From an uncultured Oscillospiraceae bacterium (GTDB taxonomy: Bacteria; Bacillota_A; Clostridia; Oscillospirales; Oscillospiraceae): a DNA stretch of 61,564 nt. Positions 16,689 through 24,162 of the stretch are shown piece after piece. A program made the position numbers and the translations under genes. Where the stretch lies: the NCBI GenBank assembly GCA_900762245.1, contig CAAFFR010000080.1, forward strand, positions 1 through 61,564. Reading direction: 5' to 3'. The notes below the pieces were generated by a model. That model did no database searches, was not told the origin of the DNA, and saw only the letters and a list, made by a program, of their open reading frames with translations. How positions within the stretch are numbered: position 1 is the stretch's first letter; every line of letters starts with the position of its first letter.

Positions 16689-18029
16689 ATGAAGAATCGC
16701 AAACGTATGGTATCTATCCTGGCCGGCATTATGGCAGGCATCATGCTGCTGAGCCTGATTCTCACTCTGATCCCGGTTCCTGCCCATGCGGCTTCCTCTG
16801 GCGAGATCCGTAAGCAGATCAATCAGCTGAAGAAGGAAAAGGAAGAACTGAAGGATAAAATTGCCGAAGTTCAGGCCCAGTACGAAGAAAATGAGAACGA
16901 GATCGTCAACATCATCGCCAAGAAGAATGTCATCGATCAGGAGATCCAGCTGCTGAATACCCAGATCACCAACATTGAGGATCAGCTGAAGGCTTTCAAC
17001 ATTCTCATTGCGGACAAGCAGGACGAACTGGACACCGCTGAGACCCGCTTTGAAACCCTCAGCGAAGAAAATAAGATCCGTATCCGCACCATGGAAGAAG
17101 AGGGCGAAGTTACCTACTGGGAAGTGCTCTTCAAGGCCAACAGCTTCTCCGACCTGCTGGACCGGCTGAACATTGTGGAGGAGATCGCTTCCTCCGATAA
17201 GCGCCGGTTGAAGGAACTGGGCGAAGCAGCCGATGCTGTGGAAGTTGCCCAGCAGGAGCTGACGGAAGAGAAAGCGGATATGGAGCTGACCAAGCAGGAG
17301 CTGGATGAAGCCCAGGCGGAAATGGATACCAAGCGCGCCGAGGCCGAGGCCCTGATTCAGGAACTGCTGACCAAGGCGGACGATCTGGAAGCACTGGAAG
17401 CGGAATTTGAGGCACAGGAAGAGGAATTCCTGAAGGAAATTGCCCAGAAGGAAGTGGAGTACGACGAGGCTAAGCAGCGGGAGTGGGAAGCTTATATGGC
17501 AACCTATGTTCCTCCCACTACGGCACCTCCCCAGCAGTCTACCAATAATGCCGGCAACGGAAACTCCGGTAATACCGGAAATTCCGGAAATTCCGGAAAT
17601 ACCAACACCAATATCGGCAGCAGCGGTGGCGGTGGCGGCGGTGGATGGGTGGTGCCCTGCAGCTATACCTCCATCACCTCTCCCTTCGGTCCCCGTCCTT
17701 CTCCTACCACCGGCGCCTCTACCTACCATCAGGGTGTTGACCTGGATACCGGCACCGGCTGGCCTGTTGTTGCCACCCGTGCAGGTACCGTTGTCATTGC
17801 CGGTTGGGGCAGTGCTGCCGGTAACTACGTTACCATTGACCATCACGACGGTTTCCGTTCCATTTACATGCACTTGAGCAGCTATTCTGTCAGTGCCGGA
17901 CAGAATGTCAGTGCAGGCCAGTACATCGGTGCCACCGGTTCCACGGGTGTTTCCACCGGCGACCATCTGCACTTCGGCATTTCTCTGAACGGCGTGTATG
18001 TGAACCCCTGCAACTATGTTCCCCTTTAA
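16689..18029 (+). CDS. Secreted coiled-coil M23 endopeptidase, second paralogue
   Basis: 446 residues. Signal peptide (about 1-33), charged coiled coil (about 35-270), then a low-complexity linker of N, S, G and T with repeated GNSGN units and a polyglycine run, and an M23 domain with HQGVDLD and GDHLHFGI. Compared with the first paralogue it has gained a flexible linker of roughly 45 residues between coiled coil and enzyme. Start has GAAAAGGAG. Both copies keep all zinc ligands, so both should be active. Confidence 0.92.
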   Translation: MKNRKRMVSILAGIMAGIMLLSLILTLIPVPAHAASSGEIRKQINQLKKEKEELKDKIAEVQAQYEENENEIVNIIAKKNVIDQEIQLLNTQITNIEDQLKAFNILIADKQDELDTAETRFETLSEENKIRIRTMEEEGEVTYWEVLFKANSFSDLLDRLNIVEEIASSDKRRLKELGEAADAVEVAQQELTEEKADMELTKQELDEAQAEMDTKRAEAEALIQELLTKADDLEALEAEFEAQEEEFLKEIAQKEVEYDEAKQREWEAYMATYVPPTTAPPQQSTNNAGNGNSGNTGNSGNSGNTNTNIGSSGGGGGGGWVVPCSYTSITSPFGPRPSPTTGASTYHQGVDLDTGTGWPVVATRAGTVVIAGWGSAAGNYVTIDHHDGFRSIYMHLSSYSVSAGQNVSAGQYIGATGSTGVSTGDHLHFGISLNGVYVNPCNYVPL

Positions 18030-18036
18030 GAGACTA

Positions 18037-18068
18037 CATATCCCACAGCCCCGCGGGGCTGTGGGACA
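18037..18068 (+). repeat. Hairpin between the second M23 gene and ctpA
   Basis: TCCCACAGCCCC and GGGGCTGTGGGA form a 12-bp stem with almost no loop. No U tract follows, so it is more likely a transcript-stability or attenuation element than a full terminator. Confidence 0.6.
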
Positions 18069-18090
18069 TTTCACATGAGAGGTGCATTCC

Positions 18091-19242
18091 ATGAAAGAAA
18101 AACTGCTGCGCGCCGGTTCCTATGTGCTGGTGGCAATGCTTTCCACCATTCTGACTCTGGCGCTGACCACTGCCGGAGAAAGCCGCAGCGCCGGAAAACT
18201 GGCAGAGCTGGAGAATCTGATCGGGGAAAAATTCATTGGTGAGGCAGACTTTACCGTTATGGAAGATGCTGCAGCCGATGCCATGGTCACAGCCACCGGC
18301 GACCGCTGGAGCTACTATATTCCCGCCAGTGAGTACCAGCAGTATCAGGAACAAATGGCCAATGCCTATGTGGGTGTGGGCATTACCATCCAGATGACCG
18401 GGGAGCAGGAGGGCTTCCTGATCATCGATGTGGCCCCCGGCGGCCCTGCGGAGGAGGCGGGGCTGCAGGTTGAGGACCTGTTGGTGGAGGTGGAAGGACA
18501 GAATGTCCGGGCGATGGACACCACCGAGGTCCGGGATCTGGTCCGGGGTAAGGAAGGCACCTTCGTATCCATGACGGTGGAGCGGGGAGAAGAAACCCTG
18601 ACTCTTTCCGTGGAGCGCCGCACCGTGGAAACGCCTGTTGCCACCTATACCATGCTGGAAGACAAGGTGGGCCTGGTGACCATCGTCAACTTTGATTCCC
18701 GCTGCGCCGAGGAATCCATTGCTGCCATCAAAGCCCTGCTGGCAGAGGGCGCACAGAAGCTGATTTTTGATGTACGACACAATCCCGGCGGTTACGCTGA
18801 CGAACTGGTGAAGCTGCTGGACTACCTGCTGCCGGAGGGCGAGGTGTTCCACACCATCCGTTATGACGGCGAGGAAAATGTCAGCATGTCGGATGCGGAC
18901 TATCTGGATATCCCCATGGCGGTGCTGGTGAATGCAGGCAGCTATTCCGCAGCGGAGTTCTTTGCCGCTGCCCTGCGGGATTATGAAGCCGGAATCGTGG
19001 TAGGCGAGCAGACTGTGGGAAAAGGCTATTACCAGTCCACCTACCGCCTGTCCGATGGTTCTGCCGTGTCGCTGTCCATTGGAGAATACTTCACTCCTTC
19101 CGGAAAGAATCTGGCAGAGGTGGGCATTACTCCCGATGTTCTGGTTCCTGTGGAGGAGGAAACGGCATCGGCAATCTACTACGGAACCCTGGACCCCAGG
19201 GAAGACCCCCAGGTCCAGGCTGCCATCAAAGCGCTGAAATAA
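18091..19242 (+). CDS. ctpA: S41 family C-terminal processing peptidase
   Basis: 383 residues from ATG at 18091 (a GTG nine bases earlier lacks proper spacing). N-terminal membrane segment, PDZ domain (about 90-165, APGGPAEEAGLQVEDLLVEV), and the S41 core with the serine in NAGSYSAAEF (about 286) and lysine in TVGKGYY (about 311). It cuts exported proteins at their C-terminal tails. Its position after ftsEX and two M23 hydrolases suggests it processes or removes those hydrolases; CtpA-type control of M23 enzymes is known in other bacteria. Confidence 0.93.
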   Translation: MKEKLLRAGSYVLVAMLSTILTLALTTAGESRSAGKLAELENLIGEKFIGEADFTVMEDAAADAMVTATGDRWSYYIPASEYQQYQEQMANAYVGVGITIQMTGEQEGFLIIDVAPGGPAEEAGLQVEDLLVEVEGQNVRAMDTTEVRDLVRGKEGTFVSMTVERGEETLTLSVERRTVETPVATYTMLEDKVGLVTIVNFDSRCAEESIAAIKALLAEGAQKLIFDVRHNPGGYADELVKLLDYLLPEGEVFHTIRYDGEENVSMSDADYLDIPMAVLVNAGSYSAAEFFAAALRDYEAGIVVGEQTVGKGYYQSTYRLSDGSAVSLSIGEYFTPSGKNLAEVGITPDVLVPVEEETASAIYYGTLDPREDPQVQAAIKALK

Positions 19243-19246
19243 AAGA

Positions 19247-19291
19247 AGCATGTCATTGCGAGCCGACGGGCTGGCAATGACATGCTTTTTT
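19247..19291 (+). terminator. Terminator of ctpA made from family A ends (A3)
   Basis: AGCATGTCATTGC and GCAATGACATGCT form the stem, followed by TTTTTT. The arms are the terminal sequences of family A, so a collapsed repeat appears to serve as the terminator of the ftsEX-ctpA cluster. Confidence 0.85.
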
Positions 19292-19318
19292 CGGTTCTGC
19301 GCAAATGCGAAATTCCCT

Positions 19319-19347
19319 TTGTAATTTCTATCTTTCCATGTTATGAT
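19319..19347 (+). promoter_or_regulatory. Promoter upstream of the pyrophosphatase-like gene
   Basis: TTGTAA (19319-19324), 17 bases, TATGAT (19342-19347), 20 bases before the start codon. Confidence 0.65.
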
Positions 19348-19367
19348 ATTAAAAATGAGGTGATACC

Positions 19368-19766
19368 ATGGGCTATGGCAACGAAGAACAATTCCTGACC
19401 CGCTCCCAGCGGGAAAAACTGATTGCAGATTTCTTGGGCAAAACTGTCACGGTGGTCATTGACCGTCCCATTGGCTTTCACCATATGACCAAGGGCATCC
19501 ATCTGGACTATACCGTGAACTATGGCTATCTTCCCGGTATCACCGGCGGCGATGGGGAAGAGCAGGATGTGTATATTCTGGGGACAGAGGAGCCGCTGGA
19601 AACTTTCACCGGCCCCATCATCGGCGTGGTCCGCCGGGCCGATGACAACGAGGACAAATTTGTTGCCGCACCCGAAGGCATGGTTTTCACTGCCGCAGAA
19701 ATTGCGGAAAAAATCCATTTTGTGGAGAAATATTTTGAAAGCACCATCGAATCCCTTTTCGGTTAG
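19368..19766 (+). CDS. Inorganic pyrophosphatase-like protein with altered active site
   Basis: 132 residues. The segment GYLPGITGGDGEEQDVYILG, followed by PIIGVVRRADDNEDKFVAAP, matches the core of soluble (family I) pyrophosphatases. It is shorter than usual (about 165-210), and the family signature D-x-D-[PE]-hydrophobic-D reads DGEEQDV (about 62-68): the second Asp is Glu and the hydrophobic position is Gln. It may therefore act on another substrate or have lost activity. It is followed after nine bases by a deacetylase gene. Confidence 0.75.
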   Translation: MGYGNEEQFLTRSQREKLIADFLGKTVTVVIDRPIGFHHMTKGIHLDYTVNYGYLPGITGGDGEEQDVYILGTEEPLETFTGPIIGVVRRADDNEDKFVAAPEGMVFTAAEIAEKIHFVEKYFESTIESLFG

Positions 19767-19775
19767 GAGGCAGTT

Positions 19776-20447
19776 ATGGCAAAATACTTTCTGCTGAGCT
19801 TCGATGACGGCACCGTTTGGGACCGCCGCTTTGTGCAGCTGTTGAATCGGTACGATATGAAGGCCACCTTTAACTTGAATTCCGGACTGGAAAATTTTGT
19901 CTGGTACTATGAGGACCGCTATCCCATCACCCGGCAGATTCTGGCAAACACTGTCGAACTGTACCGGGGCCATGAAATTGCCAGCCATTCTCTCCACCAC
20001 CATTGGCTGAACACCCTGACCCCGCCCCAGCTTTCCCGGGAAATCGGAGAGGACTGCGCTGCACTGAAAAAACTCTTTGGTTTGACAGAAATTGGCTTTG
20101 GTGTGCCCTTTACGGCCTGTGGTGAACGGGAAATTAAAATTATCAGAAAATTCGTCCGATATATCCGCCTTTCTGCCATGTCCGACGATTTTTCCCTGCC
20201 GGAAGACCCCTACCATATCCCCATCCATGGCCTGTACAACGATACCGACATCCGGGAAAAGATCGCCCGGTTTGCGGAAAATGACCTGCCGGATTCTCTT
20301 TTTGTCATGGCGGGACACAGCTATGAATTTGAAGTGCTGAACCATTGGGACTATATGGAGGAGCTGCTGCAATATATCCAGTCCTTTGACTTTGAAATTG
20401 TGACCACAATGGACTTTGTAAACCGCTGCTTTCCGCAGACAAAATAG
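19776..20447 (+). CDS. Polysaccharide deacetylase family protein
   Basis: 223 residues. NodB-fold features: FLLSFDDGTVWD near the start (catalytic/metal Asp), HEIASHSLHHHW (metal His pair), and a late MAGHSYEF. No signal peptide, so it is probably cytoplasmic, unlike wall-acting PgdA enzymes. Ribosome binding site TTAGGAGG overlaps the end of the pyrophosphatase-like gene, so they are co-transcribed. Substrate unknown. Confidence 0.85.
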   Translation: MAKYFLLSFDDGTVWDRRFVQLLNRYDMKATFNLNSGLENFVWYYEDRYPITRQILANTVELYRGHEIASHSLHHHWLNTLTPPQLSREIGEDCAALKKLFGLTEIGFGVPFTACGEREIKIIRKFVRYIRLSAMSDDFSLPEDPYHIPIHGLYNDTDIREKIARFAENDLPDSLFVMAGHSYEFEVLNHWDYMEELLQYIQSFDFEIVTTMDFVNRCFPQTK

Positions 20448-20458
20448 GAGGAGTTACT

Positions 20459-20965
20459 ATGTACGAAAAAATTCTGACCCGCCGCTCTGTCCGTAAGTAT
20501 GCCCCCCAGCAGATCACCGATGCCGAACTGGACAAGGTTCTGGAGGCTGGCCTCTACGCCCCCACTGCCAAGAACAACCAGAAGCCCATCATGGTGGCTG
20601 TCCGGGACAAGGAGACCCGTGACCTGCTGTCCAAGGCCAACGCCGCCATCATGGGCGTGGAGACCGACCCCTTCTACGGCGCTCCCTGCGTTATCGTGGT
20701 GCTGGCTGACCCCGCGTTCCCCACCTGGATCGATGACGGCAGCCTGGTCATGGGCAACCTGCTCAATGCCGCTCATGCCATTGGTCTCGGCAGCTGCTGG
20801 ATCAACCGTGCCCGGGAATTTTTCGACATGGAGGAGGGTAAGGCACTGCTGAAAAAGTGGGGCATCCCTGAAACCTACCGCGGTGTGGGCAACTGCATCC
20901 TGGGCTACGCAGAGGAAACTCCCGAACCCAAGGCAAGAGTGGAAGGCCGTATTTACAAGGTGTAA
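20459..20965 (+). CDS. Nitroreductase family protein
   Basis: 168 residues. N-terminal RRSVRKYAPQQI motif that binds the FMN phosphate, APTAKNNQ, and the C-terminal GLGSCWINRAREFFD and GYAEETPEPKAR segments typical of small nitroreductase-fold FMN enzymes. Third gene of a three-gene unit starting at 19368. Reduces nitro compounds or quinones with NAD(P)H; the physiological substrate is not evident. Confidence 0.92.
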   Translation: MYEKILTRRSVRKYAPQQITDAELDKVLEAGLYAPTAKNNQKPIMVAVRDKETRDLLSKANAAIMGVETDPFYGAPCVIVVLADPAFPTWIDDGSLVMGNLLNAAHAIGLGSCWINRAREFFDMEEGKALLKKWGIPETYRGVGNCILGYAEETPEPKARVEGRIYKV

Positions 20966-20970
20966 AATAA

Positions 20971-21002
20971 GAGAAGGAGATGCCGGAAGGCATCTCCTTC
21001 TC
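20971..21002 (+). terminator. Hairpin after the nitroreductase gene
   Basis: GAGAAGGAGATGCC and GGCATCTCCTTCTC, 14-bp perfect stem with loop GGAA. No U tract directly follows; it abuts family B repeat B1. Confidence 0.6.
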
Positions 21003-21003
21003 G

Positions 21004-21112
21004 TGTCGAAAACCCCCTTCGGGGCATTCCGACAGTCTTTTTGCAGTCTGCTGCGCGCACTCGTTGTACGCTTTTCGCGTACAACTCCCACACTTGCAGC
21101 CTGAGCGGTGTT
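21004..21112 (+). repeat. Family B structured repeat, copy B1
   Basis: Begins TGTCGAAAA, then a CCCC-TTC-GGGG hairpin, CCGACAGTC with TTTTTGCAG, an invariant CTGCTGCGCGCACTC, a hairpin TTGTACGC/GCGTACAA, and ends ACTTGCAGCCTGAG. The second copy at the window end keeps the layout but has TTGTGCGC/GCGCACAA in the hairpin, a paired A-T to G-C change. The remainder of the gap (21113-21236) carries further inverted repeats, including TTTGCCGC/GCGGCAAA, but no gene. Confidence 0.75.
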
Positions 21113-21236
21113 TTCGTCCACGTACACGCCGCGGCCGAAAACGATTTGGATGGGTTTGCCGCTTGCGCGGCAAATTCTACGAAGCTTTTTTCTGGATATT
21201 CTTTGGCAAACTGGCCGTTTTGTAACCTATCTGTAA

Positions 21237-21265
21237 TTGCATTATGGGGCCTTTTTTCGTATAAT
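21237..21265 (+). promoter_or_regulatory. Promoter of the secreted C/H protein gene
   Basis: TTGCAT (21237-21242), 17 bases, perfect TATAAT (21260-21265), 29 bases before the ATG. Confidence 0.7.
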
Positions 21266-21294
21266 GACTAAGATATGCAGAAAGAAGGCTTGTA

Positions 21295-22011
21295 ATGAAC
21301 TTTTTGAAGAAACTCTTCAGCCTTGTGCTGGCACTGTGCATGGCTGTAAGTATATTCCCCCAGATGGTCAGGGCTTCGGAAGAGGCTGCTGCCGACTATG
21401 TATGGATCACCGACCGGGAAGCGGTGGACGGAAGCGATTATACTGCTGACCCCACCCTGGCAGATGCCCTGAACGGGATCTTCGACGGCAACGCCAGCGT
21501 CTATCGGGACAGCGGCTTTACCAAGTTGGTGGATACGAAGCTGGGTTCCAATTCTGTGCCCAACAACGGCGTATTCCAGTATGTGGGCAACGGTGAAATC
21601 GAGACCAATGTAGGCACCTCCTGCTGGATCTATGCCAACGGTGTCTATTTTACCCTCTTTGGAGAGGCTACCGGCTGCGGCACAGCGGGAGAAAACTCCG
21701 AGAAGCTGGACCTCAAGGGTACTGCCAATAAGAGCTTCAGCTATGACAATTTCGTCCAGTGGGGTGTCCGCCCCGGCGTGGGTGCCCTGATTCGCACCCA
21801 ATGCGGTCATTCTCTTATTGTGCTGGGCTATGACGAGGAATTTATTACCATCCTGGACGGCAACGGCAACGGACGGGGCTTAGTCGCCATCCGCACCATG
21901 CGCTGGACCCACCAGGGCTTCCGCGCCAGCTACATCATCCAGCCCACCCAGGAATACATGGATGAATTGTATCCCGAAAATGCCACAGAAATTACCCATC
22001 TGGCGGAATAA
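21295..22011 (+). CDS. Secreted protein, possible cysteine-peptidase fold
   Basis: 238 residues. Signal peptide (about 1-27, cleavage after VRAS). The mature part contains GTSCWIYANGVYFTLFGEA (candidate nucleophile Cys followed by a helix) and, later, CGHSLIVLGYDEEFITILDG, the order Cys...His...Asp seen in papain-like (NlpC/P60, CHAP) enzymes. I do not recognise a named family, so catalytic function is inference. Single gene with its own promoter and terminator, directly downstream of repeat B1. Confidence 0.65.
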   Translation: MNFLKKLFSLVLALCMAVSIFPQMVRASEEAAADYVWITDREAVDGSDYTADPTLADALNGIFDGNASVYRDSGFTKLVDTKLGSNSVPNNGVFQYVGNGEIETNVGTSCWIYANGVYFTLFGEATGCGTAGENSEKLDLKGTANKSFSYDNFVQWGVRPGVGALIRTQCGHSLIVLGYDEEFITILDGNGNGRGLVAIRTMRWTHQGFRASYIIQPTQEYMDELYPENATEITHLAE

Positions 22012-22021
22012 TGACAATGAA

Positions 22022-22051
22022 AAGTCCCCGATTCGGAAGAATCGGGGACTT
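22022..22051. terminator. Terminator between the secreted protein gene and lysS
   Basis: AAGTCCCCGATTC and GAATCGGGGACTT arms followed by TGCTTGTTTT; it separates two convergent genes. Confidence 0.8.
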
Positions 22052-22062
22052 GCTTGTTTTGC

Positions 22063-23556
22063 TCAGTCCTGGGGCTTCATGGTGGGGAACAGGATGACCT
22101 CGCGGATGGTGTCGTTGTTGGTCAGCAGCATGACGCAGCGGTCGATGCCCATGCCCATGCCGCCTGTGGGGGGCATACCGTATTCCATGGCGTTGAGGAA
22201 ATCCTCGTCCAGCATTTCGGTCTCGTCGTCACCGCGTTCCCGCTGCTCAACCTGCTTCATGAAGCGTGCACGCTGGTCGATGGGGTCGTTCAGCTCGGAG
22301 TAGGCGTTGGCCAGCTCGGAGTGGCAGACGAACAGCTCGAAGCGCTCGGTCAGACGGGGGTCCACAGGGGACTTCTTGGTCAGGGGAGAAACTTCCACAG
22401 GATACATGGTGATGAAGGTGGGCTGGATCAGGTGCTCCTCCACCTTCTGGTCGAAGGTAGCGTACAGAGCATTGCCCCAGGTCTTCTCGGCAGCGTCTGC
22501 CAGCTCGACACCCACGGAACCTGCCAGAGCCACAGCCTCGGCATCATCGGTGACAGCACCGAAATCGACACCAACGTACTCCTTGACGGCATCCACCATG
22601 GACAGACGGCGCCAGCCGGGAGTCAGGTCGATCTTCTCGCCCATCCACTCCACCTCGTAGGTGCCCAGAATCTCCTTGGCAGCGCCGGAGATGATGCCCT
22701 CGGCGATGTCCATCATGTCATGGAAGTCGGCGTAGGCCTGATACAGCTCGACGGAAGTGAACTCGGGATTGTGCTTGGGGTCCATGCCCTCGTTGCGGAA
22801 GATACGGCCGATTTCATAGACACGGTCCATACCGCCGATGATGAGCCGCTTCAGGGGCAGCTCGGTGGCGATGCGCATGAACATATCGATGTCCAGGGTA
22901 TTGTGGTGGGTGATGAAGGGCCGGGCAGCGGCGCCGCCGGCGATGGTGTTCAGAACGGGGGTCTCCACTTCGATGTAGTTCATGTTATCCAGATAGTTAC
23001 GCATGAACTTGATGAACTTGGAGCGGACGATGAAGTTCTGCTTGACCTCGGGGTTCACCATCAGGTCCACATAACGCTGACGATAGCGCATTTCCTTGTC
23101 GGTCAGGCCGTGGTACTTTTCGGGCAGGGGCAGCAGGGACTTGCTCAGCAGGGTGATCTTGCTGGTACGGACGGAAATTTCGCCGGTCTTGGTCTTGAAG
23201 ATCTTGCCTTCGCAGCCCAGAATGTCGCCGATGTCATTCTTCTTGAAGCGGGCGTATTCCTCTTCACCCATCTCGTCGATCTTGACGAACAGCTGGATGC
23301 GGCCGGTGGCGTCCTGCAGGTCGCAGAACATGACCTTGCCCTGGCCGCGCTTGCTCATGAGGCGGCCGGCGATCTTAACGGTCTTTTCTTCGTAAGCATC
23401 GTAGTCGGCCTTAATGGCGGCGGAGTCAGCATCGAAATCAAACTTGGTCTGCAGGAAGGGGTCGCGGCCCTCGGCCTGCAGGGCTGCCAGCTTTTCGCGG
23501 CGGATGGCAGCCTGCTCGGAAACAGGCAGTTCAGCCTGAGGTACAAACTTTGCCAT
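22063..23556 (-). CDS. lysS: Lysyl-tRNA synthetase, class II
   Basis: 497 residues. N-terminal OB-fold anticodon domain (about 60-165) and class II core: motif 1 around FMRNYLDNMNYIEVETPVL, motif 2 FRNEGMDPKHNPEFTSVELY, and motif 3 GGMGMGIDRCVMLLTN near the C-terminus. Charges tRNA-Lys. Six bases after greA on the same strand, as in many Clostridia. Confidence 0.97.
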   Translation of the reverse strand: MAKFVPQAELPVSEQAAIRREKLAALQAEGRDPFLQTKFDFDADSAAIKADYDAYEEKTVKIAGRLMSKRGQGKVMFCDLQDATGRIQLFVKIDEMGEEEYARFKKNDIGDILGCEGKIFKTKTGEISVRTSKITLLSKSLLPLPEKYHGLTDKEMRYRQRYVDLMVNPEVKQNFIVRSKFIKFMRNYLDNMNYIEVETPVLNTIAGGAAARPFITHHNTLDIDMFMRIATELPLKRLIIGGMDRVYEIGRIFRNEGMDPKHNPEFTSVELYQAYADFHDMMDIAEGIISGAAKEILGTYEVEWMGEKIDLTPGWRRLSMVDAVKEYVGVDFGAVTDDAEAVALAGSVGVELADAAEKTWGNALYATFDQKVEEHLIQPTFITMYPVEVSPLTKKSPVDPRLTERFELFVCHSELANAYSELNDPIDQRARFMKQVEQRERGDDETEMLDEDFLNAMEYGMPPTGGMGMGIDRCVMLLTNNDTIREVILFPTMKPQD

Positions 23557-23562
23557 AATGTC

Positions 23563-24039
23563 TTAGCCCTCCCGGGAAACGTTGACCACGGTCATGGTGT
23601 AGGAGCCGGAGGGAGCGTTGACGGTGAAGGTCTCGCCGGCAGCCTTGCCGACGACGGCGCGGCCGAAGGGGGAGTCGTCAGACAGCTTGAACTCCATGGG
23701 GTTGGCTTCCTGAGAGCCGGTGATGCGGTAAGTGGTCTGACGGCCGTTGGCGTCCTCCACGGTGACGGAGCAGCCCAGACCGACACGGCCGGTAGCTTCG
23801 TTCTCGTCCTCAATGATGACAGCGTGAGACAGGATGTCCTCGATCTCAGCGATACGGCCGTAGAGCTTAGCCTGCTCGTTCTTGGCAGCATCGTATTCGG
23901 AGTTTTCGGACAAGTCACCGTAGGAGCGGGCTTCTGCGATCATAGCAGCAACCTCGCGCTCGCGGGTGGTCTTCAGATAATTCAGTTCCTTCTCCAGATC
24001 AGCCAGACGCAGGCTTGTAATCTTAAATTCCTTTGCCAT
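23563..24039 (-). CDS. greA: Transcription elongation factor GreA
   Basis: 158 residues from ATG at 24039 (a TTG six bases earlier is less likely). N-terminal coiled coil (LADLEKELNYLKTTREREVA and SENSEYDAAKNEQ, with the acidic tip that rescues backtracked RNA polymerase) and a C-terminal FKBP-like domain (SPFGRAVVGKAAGETFTV). Cotranscribed with lysS. Confidence 0.96.
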   Translation of the reverse strand: MAKEFKITSLRLADLEKELNYLKTTREREVAAMIAEARSYGDLSENSEYDAAKNEQAKLYGRIAEIEDILSHAVIIEDENEATGRVGLGCSVTVEDANGRQTTYRITGSQEANPMEFKLSDDSPFGRAVVGKAAGETFTVNAPSGSYTMTVVNVSREG

Positions 24040-24085
24040 ATTCAAAAATCCTTTCTCAGATAGTAAAGTTTACATAGCTTCTGCT

Positions 24086-24114
24086 ATTATATCCCAACTT
24101 TTTGCGGCAGTCAA
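24086..24114 (-). promoter_or_regulatory. Promoter of greA-lysS
   Basis: Minus-strand TTGACT (24109-24114) and perfect TATAAT (24086-24091), 17 bases apart. Confidence 0.85.
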
Positions 24115-24129
24115 GAATTTTTTGAACAA

Positions 24130-24155
24130 TGTAGGGCGGGGTGAAACCCCGCCCT
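24130..24155. repeat. Family D palindromic repeat, copy D2
   Basis: TGTAGGGCGGGG and CCCCGCCCT arms around GTGAAA. It may also close the sdpI transcript, whose stop lies at 24163. Confidence 0.65.
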
Positions 24156-24162
24156 GATCGGA

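Noticed and set aside
21041..21271. 76-codon frame across repeat B1
   Set aside because: It covers a structured repeat also found at the window end, where the frame differs; no ribosome binding site.
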